Of a stretch of DNA of 64,000 bases, positions 12,036 through 23,606 are shown piece after piece. The position numbers were made by a program, and so were the translations under genes. The notes beneath the pieces were generated by a model, which had not been told where the DNA came from, searched no databases, and saw only the letters and a program-made list of their open reading frames with translations. The first letter of the stretch is position 1. Each line of letters starts with the position of its first letter. The DNA comes from Orobanche coerulescens (taxonomy: Eukaryota > Streptophyta > Magnoliopsida > Lamiales > Orobanchaceae), in assembly GCA_033398695.1 (NCBI GenBank), contig CM065802.1:202449096-202513095 (forward strand), read 5' to 3'.

Positions 12036-12629
12036 GTTAATTGTGGTGCATTTTACAAATGTGATTTGATATTGGCATTTCCGGAAATGAATGTTTTGGA
12101 ATTATGTTCTCTTGAATTGCATGCATTACTATTTGTGTAAGATGTAAGTCGTTCATTTGGTTACTTGTACTAGCGTAATTGCTAACCCCTCTGGGGACCC
12201 GTTTTGGGGAAATTCGTTTTATAAATTTCAGGTCAGGTTCATCGAGACGAGCGGGTGCTGGACCAGTATGCGGATGATGGCCGTGCGTGATGATTGTGCA
12301 CGAGTGGTGTCTTATTGCTTCTATCTTTTTATTTTTGTGGTCTTTAAACTAGTAGAAGTACTCGAGTACTTAAGAACTTTTACTCGTCGGGATTGTATCG
12401 TTGTTTATTATGTTTGTGTCGGATTATGGTGTTATGTTAGACCGGTTGAACTGGGTGGATTATTTTGTTGGGCGTCTTTATGACGAGATATTTTTCTGTT
12501 GCTTCTGTGAGTCGACGAGTATGATGCTTGATCAGCCTGGTGGGTCCCATATAGGGATTCACGGCGCTGTAATATACCTCGGATATCCTGGGGGTGTTAC
12601 AGAAAAGACGTTCCATGACTGTTGTCCGG

Positions 12630-12637
12630 TTTATATA
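12630..12637 (-). promoter_or_regulatory. TATA box of LTR B1
   Basis: TTTATATA on the plus strand reads TATATAAA on the minus strand, directly downstream of the array at 12648-13008. Confidence 0.55.
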
Positions 12638-12647
12638 CACTGGACAG

Positions 12648-13008
12648 CTTAGCGTGCGCTATCGTGGCACCGAAACAAACTGCCTGACCAAAACACAGTG
12701 TTAGCGTGCGCTAACCACAAGTGTTAGCGTGCGCTAACGAGACCTCCAGACCCAGTCAAGTAGCTCCTGGACTGCCCCTGAACAACCAGGTAGCGTGCGC
12801 AATCCTCACCCTAGCGTGCGCTACTAATGCACCCTAGCGCGCGCTATGTTACCAAATAGCGTGCGCTAACCAACGTTCTAACCCAGTCCAATAGCCTCTG
12901 GACTGTTTCTGCACCACCCGTTAGCGCGCGCTAAATACAATTCTTAGCATGCGCTAACTACAGCACCTTAGCGCGCGCTAGCCAAAAATTATAGCATGCG
13001 CTATCAAC
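12648..13008 (-). repeat. TAGCGTGCGCTA palindrome array with groups of four
   Basis: Motif copies start near 12650, 12701, 12724, then 12790, 12812, 12834, 12856, then 12921, 12944, 12968 and 12991. The pitch inside groups is 22-24 bp. The groups are separated by spacers containing an imperfect inverted repeat of the type CAGTCCAATAGCCTCTGGAC. Group starts are about 131 bp apart. Confidence 0.9.
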
Positions 13009-13398
13009 TCAGAGAGACAGCAGCAAAACATCTCAGAAATGGGTATGACGACGGATATCCCCAAGTTTGGGAAATTACAAAACGGTCCTAAATGTCCGAA
13101 AATCACGATATGGCAAAGAATAACCAAACCGAAGCTCACAACATGTTTAACAACGTTGAATGAACTTACGAGAAACCCGAAACAACATTTTCGAATGAGT
13201 TTCGCAAGAATCGAACTCAAGCGCGGAAAAGTCGGTTAAGAACACGGAACTCAACAAAACGACATCGAAATGAATTCGGATGTCAAAAAGTGCAGAATTA
13301 ATCATTCTCAGAATGACGAAATGGTCACAAGCATGTCGTCAAAACTCCCGCCGAAAAAAAAATTACCAAAAATCGAAATTGCGGATATTACAATTTCT

Positions 13399-13812
13399 TT
13401 TATTGATACACCTAATTATAGTGACTAACTAATATAGAAATATATAATATTTCCACGAGATTTAAGGTTTAAATTTTTAATATATAGTGCATGCTACTAT
13501 ATTAAATTTCTCTTTGTTTGGGATTTTTATTTCTTAATTAATGAAAACCTGAAATATTTATGTAAACATAATCAATTCCTATTTATTCGTAATTCATTCC
13601 TTAATTTGTAAAAATTAATAAGGTAGGTAGGAGTTATTTGAGGTATAATTATAAATATAATTAATGCAATGATGATTAGGCCAGTAATTGATTATGTGTC
13701 AGTTGAAGCATGAGAGGCTGACACATAAGCACACGAAGCACCAGCAAAAGACATGTGGCAGCCGAAGCATGAGAAGCTGCCACTTAGGCTCAACGTATTC
13801 TGCATTAGTATA
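13399..13812. repeat. 0.4-kb direct repeat, first copy
   Basis: It starts TTTATTGATACACCTAATTA and ends around CTGCATTAGTATAT. It recurs at 14149-14560, with the same pair at about 26797-27210 and 27540-27955. Confidence 0.8.
13695..13787. repeat. Two adjacent stem-loops with a shared loop
   Basis: TGTGTCAG pairs with CTGACACA, and TGTGGCAGC pairs with GCTGCCAC. Both loops contain GAAGCATGAGA. The pair is conserved in all four copies of the 0.4-kb repeat, with slight decay in the last copy. Confidence 0.7.
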
Positions 13813-14148
13813 TAGGTTATGTATTTAGAAATATCTCTTTGAAAATTTATAAAATCAGTAATTATATAATTTAGTAAATATGAGTTTTTTTATTTATTTT
13901 GTTATTTTATATTAATTAAATAGGATTTAAAACTAATATAGACAAATTGATTTATCCCATAGTTTCTTTGATTGTTTATAGATAATAATTAAAACCATTG
14001 TTTCTACACTTTTAATAATATTTTTTTAATAAGATTATTTCGATTTATTTAATTGATTAGGACTTCGAGTACTTTTTAATTAAATATATTGAACACTTCT
14101 TTTGCAATACCCTCAGACATCTTTCATTTCATTTGATATTTTTATTAT

Positions 14149-14560
14149 TGATACACCTAATTATAGTGACTAACTAATATAAAGTAATTAATTAGTAGAA
14201 ATATATAATATTTTCGCGAGATTTTAGGTTTAAATTTTTAATATATAGTGCACACTGCTATATTAAATTTCTCTTTATTTGGGAATTTGATTTTTTAATT
14301 GATGAAAACCTGAACTATTTATGTAAATATAATCAATTCCTATTTATTCGTTTGTAAAAATTAATAAGGTAGGTAGGAATTATTTGAGGTATAATTATAA
14401 TATAATTAATGCAGTGATGATTAGGCCAGTAATTGATTATGTGTCAGTTGAAGCATGAGAGGCTGACACATAAGCACACGAAGCACCAGCAGAAGACATG
14501 TGGCAGCCGAAGCATGAGAAGCTGCCACTTAGACTCAACGTATTCTGCATTAGTATATAT
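14149..14560. repeat. 0.4-kb direct repeat, second copy
   Basis: This is homologous to 13399-13812, with small indels and the same two stem-loops near 14440-14530. Confidence 0.8.
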
Positions 14561-15177
14561 GGGAGATTCTTGATCACGTCTGGTCATAAGATTATTTAGT
14601 GATTTTTAGAGCAATTTGTTATTTGATGAAGGAATTATTTGATAAATGAAATTGTATTTTAGAGCAATCATCTTCTTCATTTCAAAATTCATTCTCAAGG
14701 AATTATTTGATGAAGGAAATTGTTTAATGATTAAGAATTCTTAATCACGTCTAGTCATAAGATTATTTAATTGTGCTGAATATAATGAATTTGTTTAATC
14801 TTACAATATTTTTTTTAACGGGCCAATTCACTACTATGCGATATTATGAAATTATAACAAACATAATTGGATTAGATTCATAAGAATTGAATTTTTGGGC
14901 CCAAAAATCCTTCGACGGAGTAGGAATTAAATAATAAAATATAAATTTGAGAAATCTTGCTCTAGACATGCAGTTCAAATAAATTAAGTTTAAACTTGTC
15001 ATATACTCAAAATGATAATTAGGCTTGGGGCTTTTCAAAGCGAGAATCGCTGAGCCGATCCGAACCGTGCAGAAACCGAAGTTTCGATTCGGTTCCTAGA
15101 AGCAAAATTAATATTGTTTAGGCGATTCGGTTCCTTGATTTTATAGTGGTTTGGTTCGCGGTTCCTATTAATTTTTT

Positions 15178-15444
15178 GAAAAAATGACTGATTTAGGCCA
15201 TGTACTTTGGTCCAATTAACAGTTATGGATATGCACTTTTTTATTAACAGTTATAAACATCTACTTTAAATCGTTAAACACGTCGGGACAACACAGTAAC
15301 TCCGTCTTTGACTTGTTTCACGGAGTTACTGTTTTATCCCAATGTATTTAACGGTTTAAAGTATATATCTATAACTATTAAAAAAATAAGTGTCCATAAC
15401 TGTTAATTGGACCAAAGTACATAGCCTAAATCAGTCATTTTTCC
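15178..15444. mobile_element. MITE with long terminal inverted repeats
   Basis: GAAAAAATGACTGATTTAGG at the left is the inverted repeat of the right end. Pairing extends about 60 bp, including TGTACTTTGGTCCAATTAAC. The element is about 265 bp. No clear target duplication is visible, so the superfamily is unassigned. It would fold into a long hairpin RNA. Confidence 0.7.
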
Positions 15445-15572
15445 TTATTGTTTTGATATTATTGTTTTGTTATGTGCTTTATGCCCGTGATTATTATTCT
15501 TTTTAATGATGCTCATGTCATAAAAATTGTAATATAATTAAATTTGATTGTGATTTTTTTCTTATGAATACT

Positions 15573-15712
15573 ATGTCTTCAAACTGCTTGTAGTTTTCTT
15601 TTTATTTACTGATTTTGTTTTGAGGCTCTTGATCGTAGTTTGTGTGATATTATATGTAGTCAAAGACCCGAAGCATATAATGAGCCATCTGTGGATAAGG
15701 TTATTGTATTTG
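15573..15712 (+). pseudogene. Helitron Pif1-like helicase fragment, copy 2
   Basis: It is nearly identical to 28967-29106 and ends at TATTTG, where truncated LTR B2 begins. The readable codons include CFEALDR and RPEAYNEPSVDK. It is a remnant only. Confidence 0.6.
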
Positions 15713-16474
15713 CATGACCACATGATCACATGTCATGCGTCACCGTAGACCCCGCTCATATACACACATTCACACACATAACACAGCTCGGCAAGGATAT
15801 CCAAACAATTCACTCAAAGGCAACAAACACACAGCACGACACGAGTATCAAATCACAACACACCGAAATGAGATAATATATGAATCTATATTATCAAAGC
15901 ACAACAACACCAAGCGTACTCACAGGATTCACATAATCGTTTACGAAAACACCAATCACAAAATACACAGTTTTGAAAGAGAGCCTTTAACGAGGCTAAC
16001 CGAATCTTTTGAAAGTTCATTTCAAACAACCAAACAAACACATTTAGACGATCACCGATCATCATATCCACAAAACAAGAAATGTATGAACAAGGTACTT
16101 CCTCGAATAACCACAAACGCGGATAATCGACCGAAATAGGTTGGCACGAACTGACTACGAACCCGCCGACTCCGCCGAACGCCCACTCGCAATAATACAC
16201 TACGAAGGACAATAACAACAATGAAAATGAATCTCATAGCACGACCTAAAGTCGCTGAATTCAAGGAACAAACGACGAAAGTTTAAGGTTTCCCCCAAAA
16301 TGGTCAAGAACGCGATTCGTCCGACAAAATACGAAAATGAAAATCCAAACCGAAATATGGATATACAATGCATAGGATATGTTTAACAACATCATTAAAC
16401 AACAATCGGTTTATCAAAATTAGATGGAAAACGAAATCAAGAACAAAACTCCCAAAAGTCAACTCTAGGGATTC
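15713..16474 (-). mobile_element. Truncated minus-strand LTR B2, first part
   Basis: This is the duplicate of B1 (3012-3771), interrupted at 16474 by element C and resumed at 25841. It is truncated at the same base as B1, so truncation preceded the duplication. Confidence 0.78.
16470..16474. repeat. Target-site duplication of element C
   Basis: GATTC stands here and again at 25836-25840, a 5-bp duplication typical of LTR element integration. Confidence 0.88.
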
Positions 16475-17031
16475 TGTAACACCCCGAGAAATTCGGAATA
16501 TGTTACAGCGTCGTAGACCCCTACATGGGACCTACCAGGCTACAATAGAAAAACTCCACTCGACTAACCATCTTGGTTAGCGAGGATACACAATTAAATA
16601 ATATGACATATAAAGATACGCCCGGAGCAACCGGCAAAATAAGCATCAACCAACAACGTGACAATTTAAAGCAATACAATACGGAGTTTGAAACAAAAAG
16701 CCTAAGTACTCGCGAGTACAATCTATAAGTTTAAAACTGTGGGAACAACCATATCGAAATGGACAAAGGAAATAAATAGACCCAAATGCACATGTCAACG
16801 ACTCGGCCAACATCCTCGTCTTGTCCCGGTGCCCGCCGTCAGGATAATCATAACCTGAAATCCATAATAAGAATTTCCCCGAAACGGGTCCCCAAAGGGG
16901 TTAGCAATTACGCTAGTACAAGTAATCAAGGCAAACCAATCGCTTACACATTTCATAGTACATGCATCAATATCATTTCAAAAACCAAAACTAGACATGT
17001 CCTTTCCGGAAATAAACAGTCAAACAATTTT

Positions 17032-17194
17032 GCCTTGGGAACAGAGTCATATCATAAATTCCCGCACGAGGCCTCTAAGGACCCTCCCGCACTGGCTATG
17101 TTATAAAAACAAAACACGCACATGCATCGCCTTAGGAACAGAGTCATATCATAAATTCCCGCACGAGGCCTCTAAGGACCCTCCCGCACTGGCT
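17032..17194 (-). repeat. Duplicated 66-bp module in C LTR (97-bp period)
   Basis: Direct copies beginning GCCTTGGGAACAGAGTC and ending GCACTGGCT start at 17032 and 17129. The position in the LTR corresponds to the duplicated module in D, but the sequence differs. The pair recurs near 24166-24328. Confidence 0.82.
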
Positions 17195-17875
17195 AGCTAG
17201 ACAAACTCATGAATCCGGGACGCAAACCTTTGGATTCCCTCCTTGATCCCGTCGAACCGACACGAGGTGAGCAAATCACACACAAAATACATTACCATTC
17301 CACGTTAAGCATAAAGGTTTCCAAGAATACTTGCCTCGAATTATTGACGACGCGAAGAACGGAAAGGAAAGTCACCGACGAACGCTAGGAACCAATGAAA
17401 CCGAACCTAACGATTCGAAGAACACAATCACAACCGTTTCTAAATGAATACGGAATTGGAATACACCCGAAAACCCGCCTACGATTCATGTATATTCGTA
17501 TATAAACAACAACGAGGGCGGACCACAACCAAACCCTCTCGATTCCGTAAAAATCACGAAATATACCATGAATCCGTAGGGAAACTAAGAATATCAACAA
17601 GATTAATCATATTCATCATGAATCCATCAACAAAACGGAACGGATCGGAAGAAAATCCCAAAACCCCCAAATTATCCAAAAGTAGGGTTCTAAGAGATTA
17701 CCTTGGATTTAGGATGAGAAACACAAGTGGATGATGTTAATCTACACCAAGAACTCAAGCAAAAGAATCTCGAAGTGATTGGAAGAAGAAAATCGCCTCA
17801 AATCGCCTCTGGAGTCGCTCGGCCGCGGAAGAAGGAGAGAAATGAGAAATTGTGTTTATCTCGGTCAACTCCTGG

Positions 17876-17883
17876 TTTATATA
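17876..17883 (-). promoter_or_regulatory. TATA box of C 3' LTR
   Basis: The minus strand reads TATATAAA, immediately downstream of the palindrome array. Confidence 0.6.
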
Positions 17884-17884
17884 G

Positions 17885-18460
17885 CAGGAGTGTTAGCGTG
17901 CGCTAATCCTCAAGGTTAGCGTGCGCTAACGAGAAAAATTACAGCCAAAATAGTTAGCGTCAGTCCAAAGAGCTGACTATTGGCGTTAGCGTGCGCTACT
18001 CAAACGTGGCGTGCGCTAATAACCTCGGTAGCGCGTGCTATCGACCCGATAGCGCGGCGCTACTGGACATTAGTCGAGTCGGTGGCGTCGCCCGAACCCA
18101 CCTGATACGTTAGCATGCGCTACCACACAAGCGTAGCGTGCGCTAACGGATCCGTTAGCGTGCGCTACCATACAAACGTAGCGTGAGCTAATGGCGCCCG
18201 ATCAGGTTGATGAGTAAAGCGTCGATCTTTGGACACTCACGCTAGCGCACGCTAGCGGGCATCATCGGCGTGCGCTAGCCTCAACATTAGCGTGCGCTAG
18301 CATATGTAGCGTACGCTAATACGATAGTCGAGAAGGTGGAAAACAAGACCTTTGCCACTCCCGGGGCTACTGCAAGCGCGCGCTCTGAAACAAGCGTAGC
18401 GTGCGCTACTAAGGGACCCCTAGCGCGCGCTATGCAGAAAAAATAACGTACGCTAGGTAT
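17885..18460 (-). repeat. TAGCGTGCGCTA palindrome array in C 3' LTR
   Basis: There are more than fifteen copies or variants, many at about 23-bp pitch in groups of four, separated by longer spacers with CAG/CTG-containing inverted repeats. The array lies between the TATA box and the conserved outer U3. Confidence 0.9.
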
Positions 18461-18698
18461 GAAATATGAACGGTTCAAAACACCGAAAGGTGAACGAAAC
18501 ATCCAACGGAACATCTCAACGGGTATCATAACATAGAATGGACCCACGGCAACCCGAAACGGGCGTTCCGCTCAACAATAACGGGATAAAATCTATAAAT
18601 AATAGAAAAGATACCTTTGAAAGATACACGAGGGTCACTACTATCGGAAATACGCCGAAAAGAAAAAATACAAGGGGAAGAAAAATGCGGATATTACA

Positions 18699-18715
18699 TT
18701 CTACCCTCTAAAAAC
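18699..18715 (-). other. Polypurine tract of element C
   Basis: The minus strand reads TTTTTAGAGGGTAGAA up to the LTR start, matching the tract of D. Confidence 0.85.
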
Positions 18716-18731
18716 AAGTTTCGTCCGAAAC

Positions 18732-19516
18732 TTAAGAAACAAACAACTCGGGGTACCTAGCACGCATGCTATCCTCGGTCTCCCACGTTGCCTCCTCGAC
18801 ACCGTGTCTCGACCACCGCACCTTGACCAAAGGGATGGTCTTATGCCTCACCGTTTCTCCCGATGTTCTAAAATCTTCAAAGGACGTTCCTCAAAAGTAA
18901 TATCCTCGCAACGTCAATCTCCCCATAGTCGATGATGTGACTAGGATCCGGACATATTTCCTCGGTGGGAAACATGAAAACGTTATGAACATGACTCGGG
19001 GCGGGCTAACGCCAACCGGTATGCTAACCCACCGACTCGCTCGAGAATCTCGAAGGTCCAATAAATCTCGGACTCAACTTCCCTTTTTCCGAAACGGAAA
19101 ACTCCTCTCGTCGGTGACACCTTCAAAGAAACGTGGTCTCCCACCTCGAATTCTAAAGGTCGACGACGGACATCGGCATATGACTTCGCCGACTCAGGCG
19201 GTCAACATCCGTTCTCGAATTAATTCTATCTTCCGTCTCGTCTCTAAAACGACATCCGGTTCGGTCCCGATCAAATCGGACGCCTCATTCCAACAAATCG
19301 GCGATCGACATCGCCGCCATAAAGTGCCTCATACGGTGCCATCCGATCGACGCGTGCCAACTATTGTTGTACGTGAATTCGATCAATGGCAAGTGCTCCT
19401 CGATCGCTACTCCAATCGAGGGCACAAGCACGCAACATGTCCTCGAATGTTTGGATAGTGCGTTCGACCGTCCATCCGATCGGGATGAAAAGAGGTACTC
19501 AAATGCAAACGGGTAC
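18732..19516 (-). pseudogene. pol: End of Pol of C: integrase C-terminus and chromodomain tail, broken
   Basis: Beyond the end of the long frame, the three minus frames together still show [39 protein letters not shown] and the final LFLKFR region, parallel to D 9900-10712. Several single-base indels break it. At several of the breaks CAG in D corresponds to CGA or CGG here (for example CCCAGTCAGATGG versus CCCGATCGGATGG). This may be real decay or a consensus artefact. Confidence 0.8.
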
Positions 19517-22243
19517 CTAACGCCTTATGCACCGCTGCCAAAAGTGCGATACAAAACGGCCATCACGATCCGAAACAATAGACTTCGGAGTACCGTGAAG
19601 TCTCACAATCTGCGCGATAAACACACGAGCCAATTTCTCCGGGCCCCAAGTGTCCTTGATGCCCAGAAAATGTGCCGATTTGGTCAGACGATCAACGACC
19701 ACCCATACCATATTCATGCCCGACCTCGATCTCGGCAAACTCGAAACAAAATCCATCGATATATCTTCCCATTTCCATTCTGGAATGGGAAGTGACTGCA
19801 ATAACCCAGCTGGTCGCTGATGTTCGATCTTGACCTGCTGGCAAGTCAAACATCTCGCCACAAACCGTGCGACCTCCTCCTTCATATCATTCCACCAGAA
19901 GTTCCTCCTCAGGTCCTTGTACATCTTACTCGAACCAGGATGAACGGAATAGGGTGTGGAATGGGCCTCATGCAAAATACTCTGTCGCAACTCTGGATCG
20001 TTCGGCACACAAAGCCGACTCTGGAATCTCAAAACGCCATCCTCGTGAATCACAAACCCAGGAGACTTTCCCTTAAGAACGTTCTCTCGGATTTGAGTAA
20101 TCATCGGATCCTCTAATTGCTTCAGCTTAATTTCATCGATCAAAGACGATGAAATCTCTAGAGCACAAAGTTGCCCGACAGCTCCAGGCAACAAAACTTC
20201 AACATCTAACTCGATCAGAGCCCGCCGAAGCTCAGACTGGGGCGTAAGGACCTCAAGCGTTCGCAACGCAATCGGTTTCCGACTCAAGGCGTCGGACACG
20301 ACGTTCGCTTTGCCCGGATGATAAAGAATTTCAAGGTCATAATCCTTAATCAGCTCTAACCACCTCCTCTGCCTCATATTCAACTCCCGCTGAGTAAATA
20401 TGTATTTCAGACTTTTATGATCGGTAAAAATCTGACATGTAGAGCCGAAAAGATAGTGACGCCAAATCTTGAGTGCGAAGACTACCGCCGCTAACTCCAA
20501 ATCGTGAGTAGGGTAGTTAAGTTCATACGGCCTTAACTGTCTCGACGCATAGGCAATGGTCTTGCCGTGCTGCATCAATACGCACCCAAGACCCTGACCC
20601 GAAGCATCGCTATAAACGGAGAATCCCTCGTTGCCACATGGCAACGCCAAGACCGGGGCTGAAGTCAAACGCTTCTTCAGCTCCTCGAAACTCGACTGCC
20701 TCTCATCGGTCCAGACGAACTTCTCGGATTTATGGAGTAACTGTGTAAGTGGCCGAGCTAGTTTTGAGAAACCCTCGACGAACCTACGGTAGTAGCCAGC
20801 CAAACCCAAGAAACTACGGACCTCCTTCACATTTGTGGGCGATGCCCAATCCAACACTGCCTCAATTTTATGCGGATCCACACGGACTCCCTCGGCTGAA
20901 ATCACGTGACCCAAAAACATCACTTCCTTTAGCCAGAACTCACATTTCGAGAACTTCGCATAGAGTTGCTCGGTCCTCAAAATGTCTAACACTATCCGCA
21001 GATGATGGGCATGCTCTTCCTCATTCCTCGAATAGATAAGAATATCGTCGATGAAGACGACGACACACTTATCCAAATACTCGATAAAGACTTTGTTCAT
21101 CAATTGCATGAACACCGCCGGTGCATTAGTTAACCCGAAAGGCATAACTACAAACTCGTAATGTCCGTATCTCGTCCGAAAAGCTGTTTTCGGCACGTTG
21201 GACTCTCTCACCCGGAGCTGATAGTACCCCGATTTCAAATCAATCTTCGAGAATACCGCAGCTCCCTGCAACTGGTCAAACAAGTCATCGACTCTCGGCA
21301 AAGGATACTTGTTCTTGATGGTCACCTTGTTTAGTTCGCAATAGTCGATACACAAACGTAGTGAACCATCCTTCTTCCGCACAAACAGGACCGGTGCGCC
21401 CCAAGGCGAGGCACTCAGTCGAACATACCCCGACTCAAGAAGCTCACTCAACTGCTTCTTCAACTCTGACATCTCTGAAGGTTCCATGCGATACGGCGCC
21501 TTTGAAATCGGAGCCGCGCCCGGCTCTAATTCTATAACAAACTCAACCTCACGATCCGGTGGCAGCCCCGGTAACTCGTCCGGAAATACATCAGGAAACT
21601 CACTAACGACTGAAATCGACGAAAGCTCGACTCCACCATTCTCCGCCTTCAAGGCGTAGCACCAATAACCAGTACACCCCTTTCGCAGGAGACTCATCGC
21701 CTTCAAGGCATTAATGACGAATTTCTGATTTCCCCTCCTTCGCCCCGCGAAGGAGTGCTCGGTGCCATCCTCGGCTAACATGGTGATGATCCTCGTGCGG
21801 TAGTTCATGATTGCACCATGCCGCTCGAGCCAATCGTCCCCGAGAATCAAATCCTCACCCTCAATATTAACGACAATAAGATTAGAGAGCCAAGCTCTCT
21901 CACAAATAGACACAGAGCAGTCTCGGACCTCTCGATCACCGACAATTCTATCACCGCTAGGAAGTTTAACGATAAAAGGCTCGCAAGGTGACAAACAGTC
22001 GAGACTCAAACGGCGTACACACTCTAGAGAAATGAATGAATGCGTAGCACCCGAATCGAAAAGCACACTGACAGGATGGAAATGAATGTGAGCGGTACTG
22101 CCGCCACGAGGCGCTGGATCATCGGCCCTCCTCATCTCATAGATACGCGCCGAGCAGAGCCGACACTGAAGCTCCACCCCTAGCGGTGACCCGACCCCTA
22201 CCTCGGCCGGCACTCGGTGGAGGCGGCGGAGCAAATGAGCCAC
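19517..22243 (-). CDS. pol: Pol of element C: protease, RT, RNase H, start of integrase
   Basis: This open frame of 908 codons is the longest in the window. The protease motif DSGATHSFI lies near residues 63-71. RT has CIDYCELN (a cysteine where D has arginine), MPFGLTNAP and the catalytic FIDD near residue 397. RNase H has [10 protein letters not shown] and TDHKSLKY. Integrase has the zinc-binding region and the first two catalytic aspartates ([15 protein letters not shown]). The frame is lost at FWQRCIRR, where D reads FWQAVHKAL, because one base is missing next to a CAG. The catalytic glutamate and chromodomain tail therefore lie outside this frame. The ATG at 22243 is in degraded gag-pol linker and probably not the natural start. 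Confidence 0.93.
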   Translation of the reverse strand: MAHLLRRLHRVPAEVGVGSPLGVELQCRLCSARIYEMRRADDPAPRGGSTAHIHFHPVSVLFDSGATHSFISLECVRRLSLDCLSPCEPFIVKLPSGDRIVGDREVRDCSVSICERAWLSNLIVVNIEGEDLILGDDWLERHGAIMNYRTRIITMLAEDGTEHSFAGRRRGNQKFVINALKAMSLLRKGCTGYWCYALKAENGGVELSSISVVSEFPDVFPDELPGLPPDREVEFVIELEPGAAPISKAPYRMEPSEMSELKKQLSELLESGYVRLSASPWGAPVLFVRKKDGSLRLCIDYCELNKVTIKNKYPLPRVDDLFDQLQGAAVFSKIDLKSGYYQLRVRESNVPKTAFRTRYGHYEFVVMPFGLTNAPAVFMQLMNKVFIEYLDKCVVVFIDDILIYSRNEEEHAHHLRIVLDILRTEQLYAKFSKCEFWLKEVMFLGHVISAEGVRVDPHKIEAVLDWASPTNVKEVRSFLGLAGYYRRFVEGFSKLARPLTQLLHKSEKFVWTDERQSSFEELKKRLTSAPVLALPCGNEGFSVYSDASGQGLGCVLMQHGKTIAYASRQLRPYELNYPTHDLELAAVVFALKIWRHYLFGSTCQIFTDHKSLKYIFTQRELNMRQRRWLELIKDYDLEILYHPGKANVVSDALSRKPIALRTLEVLTPQSELRRALIELDVEVLLPGAVGQLCALEISSSLIDEIKLKQLEDPMITQIRENVLKGKSPGFVIHEDGVLRFQSRLCVPNDPELRQSILHEAHSTPYSVHPGSSKMYKDLRRNFWWNDMKEEVARFVARCLTCQQVKIEHQRPAGLLQSLPIPEWKWEDISMDFVSSLPRSRSGMNMVWVVVDRLTKSAHFLGIKDTWGPEKLARVFIAQIVRLHGTPKSIVSDRDGRFVSHFWQRCIRR

Positions 22244-22310
22244 GGTTCACACTCGGCTCCAACGGCATCTTGGTTGGGAAGAGCAGGCGCCGAGAAGCTG
22301 TTTGAACTGC

Positions 22311-23348
22311 TCACAAAAAGGGGCCTTGTGGCCCAGTGTCCCACAAGTGTGACAAGTAAACTTGACGAGGACAACTGCCGGTTCCTATGGCCACGCACAC
22401 CACGATTAAAACATGTGGGTTCACGGCGGAGGTTCCGGCGGCACCCGAAAGCTCCCGAGAAACGCAGCGTAACCGCCGTTGAAATATTTGCGGCTTGAGA
22501 TTTCGCCGGCCTCCACTCTTGGGACCAGAAAAATTTCCGACCGACTTCTGCTTCTTGCTCTCACGAGCCAAATCGCTAGCCGTCACCGACATGTCATAAG
22601 CAAGAGCTCGACTCTGATAATCCTTCAAGGTAGTACATACGAGCCCAGACATATAGTCCCGAATGGACAGTTTCATCCTCCTGGAAAAATGGAAAATTTT
22701 GTCGCTCTCAGCGACAACTTGGGTCTTCACATAACCCAACTCTTTGTTGAAATCAGCAATAGCTTGGGATACGGGAATATCCCGAGGTTGAGCATCGTAG
22801 AAATCATGCACTCGAGCCTGTCTGACCGGCCACGGACAATACTCGGTTTCCATCAACTCCTGAAACTCGGCCCACGAAGCAACATGATCTTTGGGACTAA
22901 CGGCCTCCCACCAATCGGTAGCATCTCCCGTGAGAAAGTATTGAGCAATAGGGACCTTACGGTCCTCGGGGCAGTTAGTAGCAGTGAAGACTTTGGATAT
23001 CTCCTTGATCCACCCTTCCCAGCCGATCGGGTCCGAAGCTCCCGAAAACTGAGGAGGATGCATCTTGATGACATCCTGAAGCCAGCGATCCGCTCCGCCC
23101 CGATTAGCATGGGCCTAATCGGGGTTCTGAACCACCTGTGCTATAGCCGCCATCTGGTTAACCATTTGATGCATGACAGCCGCAATACCAAGATCGGCGC
23201 GCTCCTGAGAAGAAGCATGACTGTGACGGTCGCCGGTACTGCCGGCTCCTGAAGAGTGCGATGTGGCCGCCCCACCGGCTGCCCCACGTCCCCGGCCGCG
23301 TCCACGGCCACGACCACGACCACGACCACAGTTTCCTCCGGCATCCAT
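22311..23348 (-). pseudogene. gag: Gag of element C, with in-frame stop and frameshift
   Basis: The ATG at 23348 begins MDAGGNCGRGRGRG, as in D. A TAG follows VVQNPD near 23115, and the same frame continues through MHPPQFSGASDPIGWEGW, YCPWPVRQARVHDFYDAQPR and IRDYMSGLV. Near 22500 the frame is lost. The zinc-knuckle region is readable only in another frame as CFNR.. and HTCGTLGH. Gag would coat the RNA; this copy could not make it intact. Confidence 0.85.
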
Positions 23349-23589
23349 ACTGGTGTTAAAAGATAACAAGAGCATGTCGAGGATGAGTAAGGAAAACTAC
23401 GATGATAAGCAAAAGAGGGAGAATAACCACGGTTCAAGAAACGGAATACAGTATGTGAAAGCAAACAATCGGGTAAGGAAACTTACGAGCACTGGAAGTA
23501 CTGAGATGGCCGGCAGCGGCGTGACAATGTGCAAAACAAAACACGACTAGACCCAAATAACCGACAAGCCTAGGTATCCATAAACCTGG

Positions 23590-23601
23590 GCTCTGATACC
23601 A
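23590..23601 (-). other. Primer binding site of element C
   Basis: The minus strand reads TGGTATCAGAGC, an exact match to the usual initiator tRNA-Met primer site, five bases inside the 5' LTR. Confidence 0.92.
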
Positions 23602-23606
23602 TTTTC

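Larger units (their letters stand above)
3939..12601 (+). mobile_element. Complete Ty3/gypsy retrotransposon D (Tekay/Del-like)
   Basis: The element is 8.66 kb with two LTRs running from TGTAATATCC to GTGTTACA, a tRNA-iMet-type primer site after the left LTR, gag, pol in the order protease, RT, RNase H, integrase and chromodomain-like tail, and a polypurine tract before the right LTR. The gene order, primer type and long LTRs fit chromoviruses of the Tekay/Del lineage. The coding region has frameshifts and one stop. It lies inside truncated LTR B1. Confidence 0.92.
10748..12601 (+). repeat. 3' LTR of element D
   Basis: The LTR is about 1.85 kb and ends in GGGGGTGTTACA. It matches the 5' LTR closely except in the palindrome block, where many small deletions and rearrangements are concentrated. 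Confidence 0.92.
12607..13392 (-). mobile_element. Truncated minus-strand LTR B1, second part
   Basis: This continues 3012-3938 after element D and ends with GGATATTACA, the complement of the LTR start TGTAATATCC. The stretch from about 13060 matches 46490-46841 of LTR E1, so B1 belongs to the E family. Its palindrome array is of a different motif than that of E1. Confidence 0.78.
2879..15572. repeat. Tandem segmental duplication, copy 1
   Basis: Excluding the inserted elements, 2879-3938 plus 12607-15572 matches 15573-16474 plus 25841-28966 almost base for base. The shared order is helicase fragment, truncated minus-strand LTR and AT-rich segment. The unit is about 4 kb without its later insertions. 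Copy 1 contains the plus-strand element D. Confidence 0.85.
13393..15572. other. AT-rich non-coding segment of duplication copy 1
   Basis: No credible gene is visible. It contains two 0.4-kb direct repeats, paired stem-loops, a GGTTCGG-rich stretch near 15050-15165 and an inverted-repeat MITE. The whole segment recurs at 26791-28966. It leads directly into a Helitron helicase fragment in both copies, so it may be Helitron-derived non-coding DNA (inference). Confidence 0.6.
16475..18698 (-). repeat. 3' LTR of element C
   Basis: The plus-strand ends are TGTAACACCCC and GGATATTACA, about 2.22 kb. It is bordered inside by the polypurine tract. It holds the duplicated 66-bp module, a TATA box and the palindrome array. 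Confidence 0.92.

Noticed and set aside
18937..19458. 173-codon plus-strand open frame
   Set aside because: It is antisense to the broken integrase end of element C.
22479..23252. 257-codon plus-strand open frame
   Set aside because: It is antisense to the gag of element C, which has clear Gag motifs on the minus strand.
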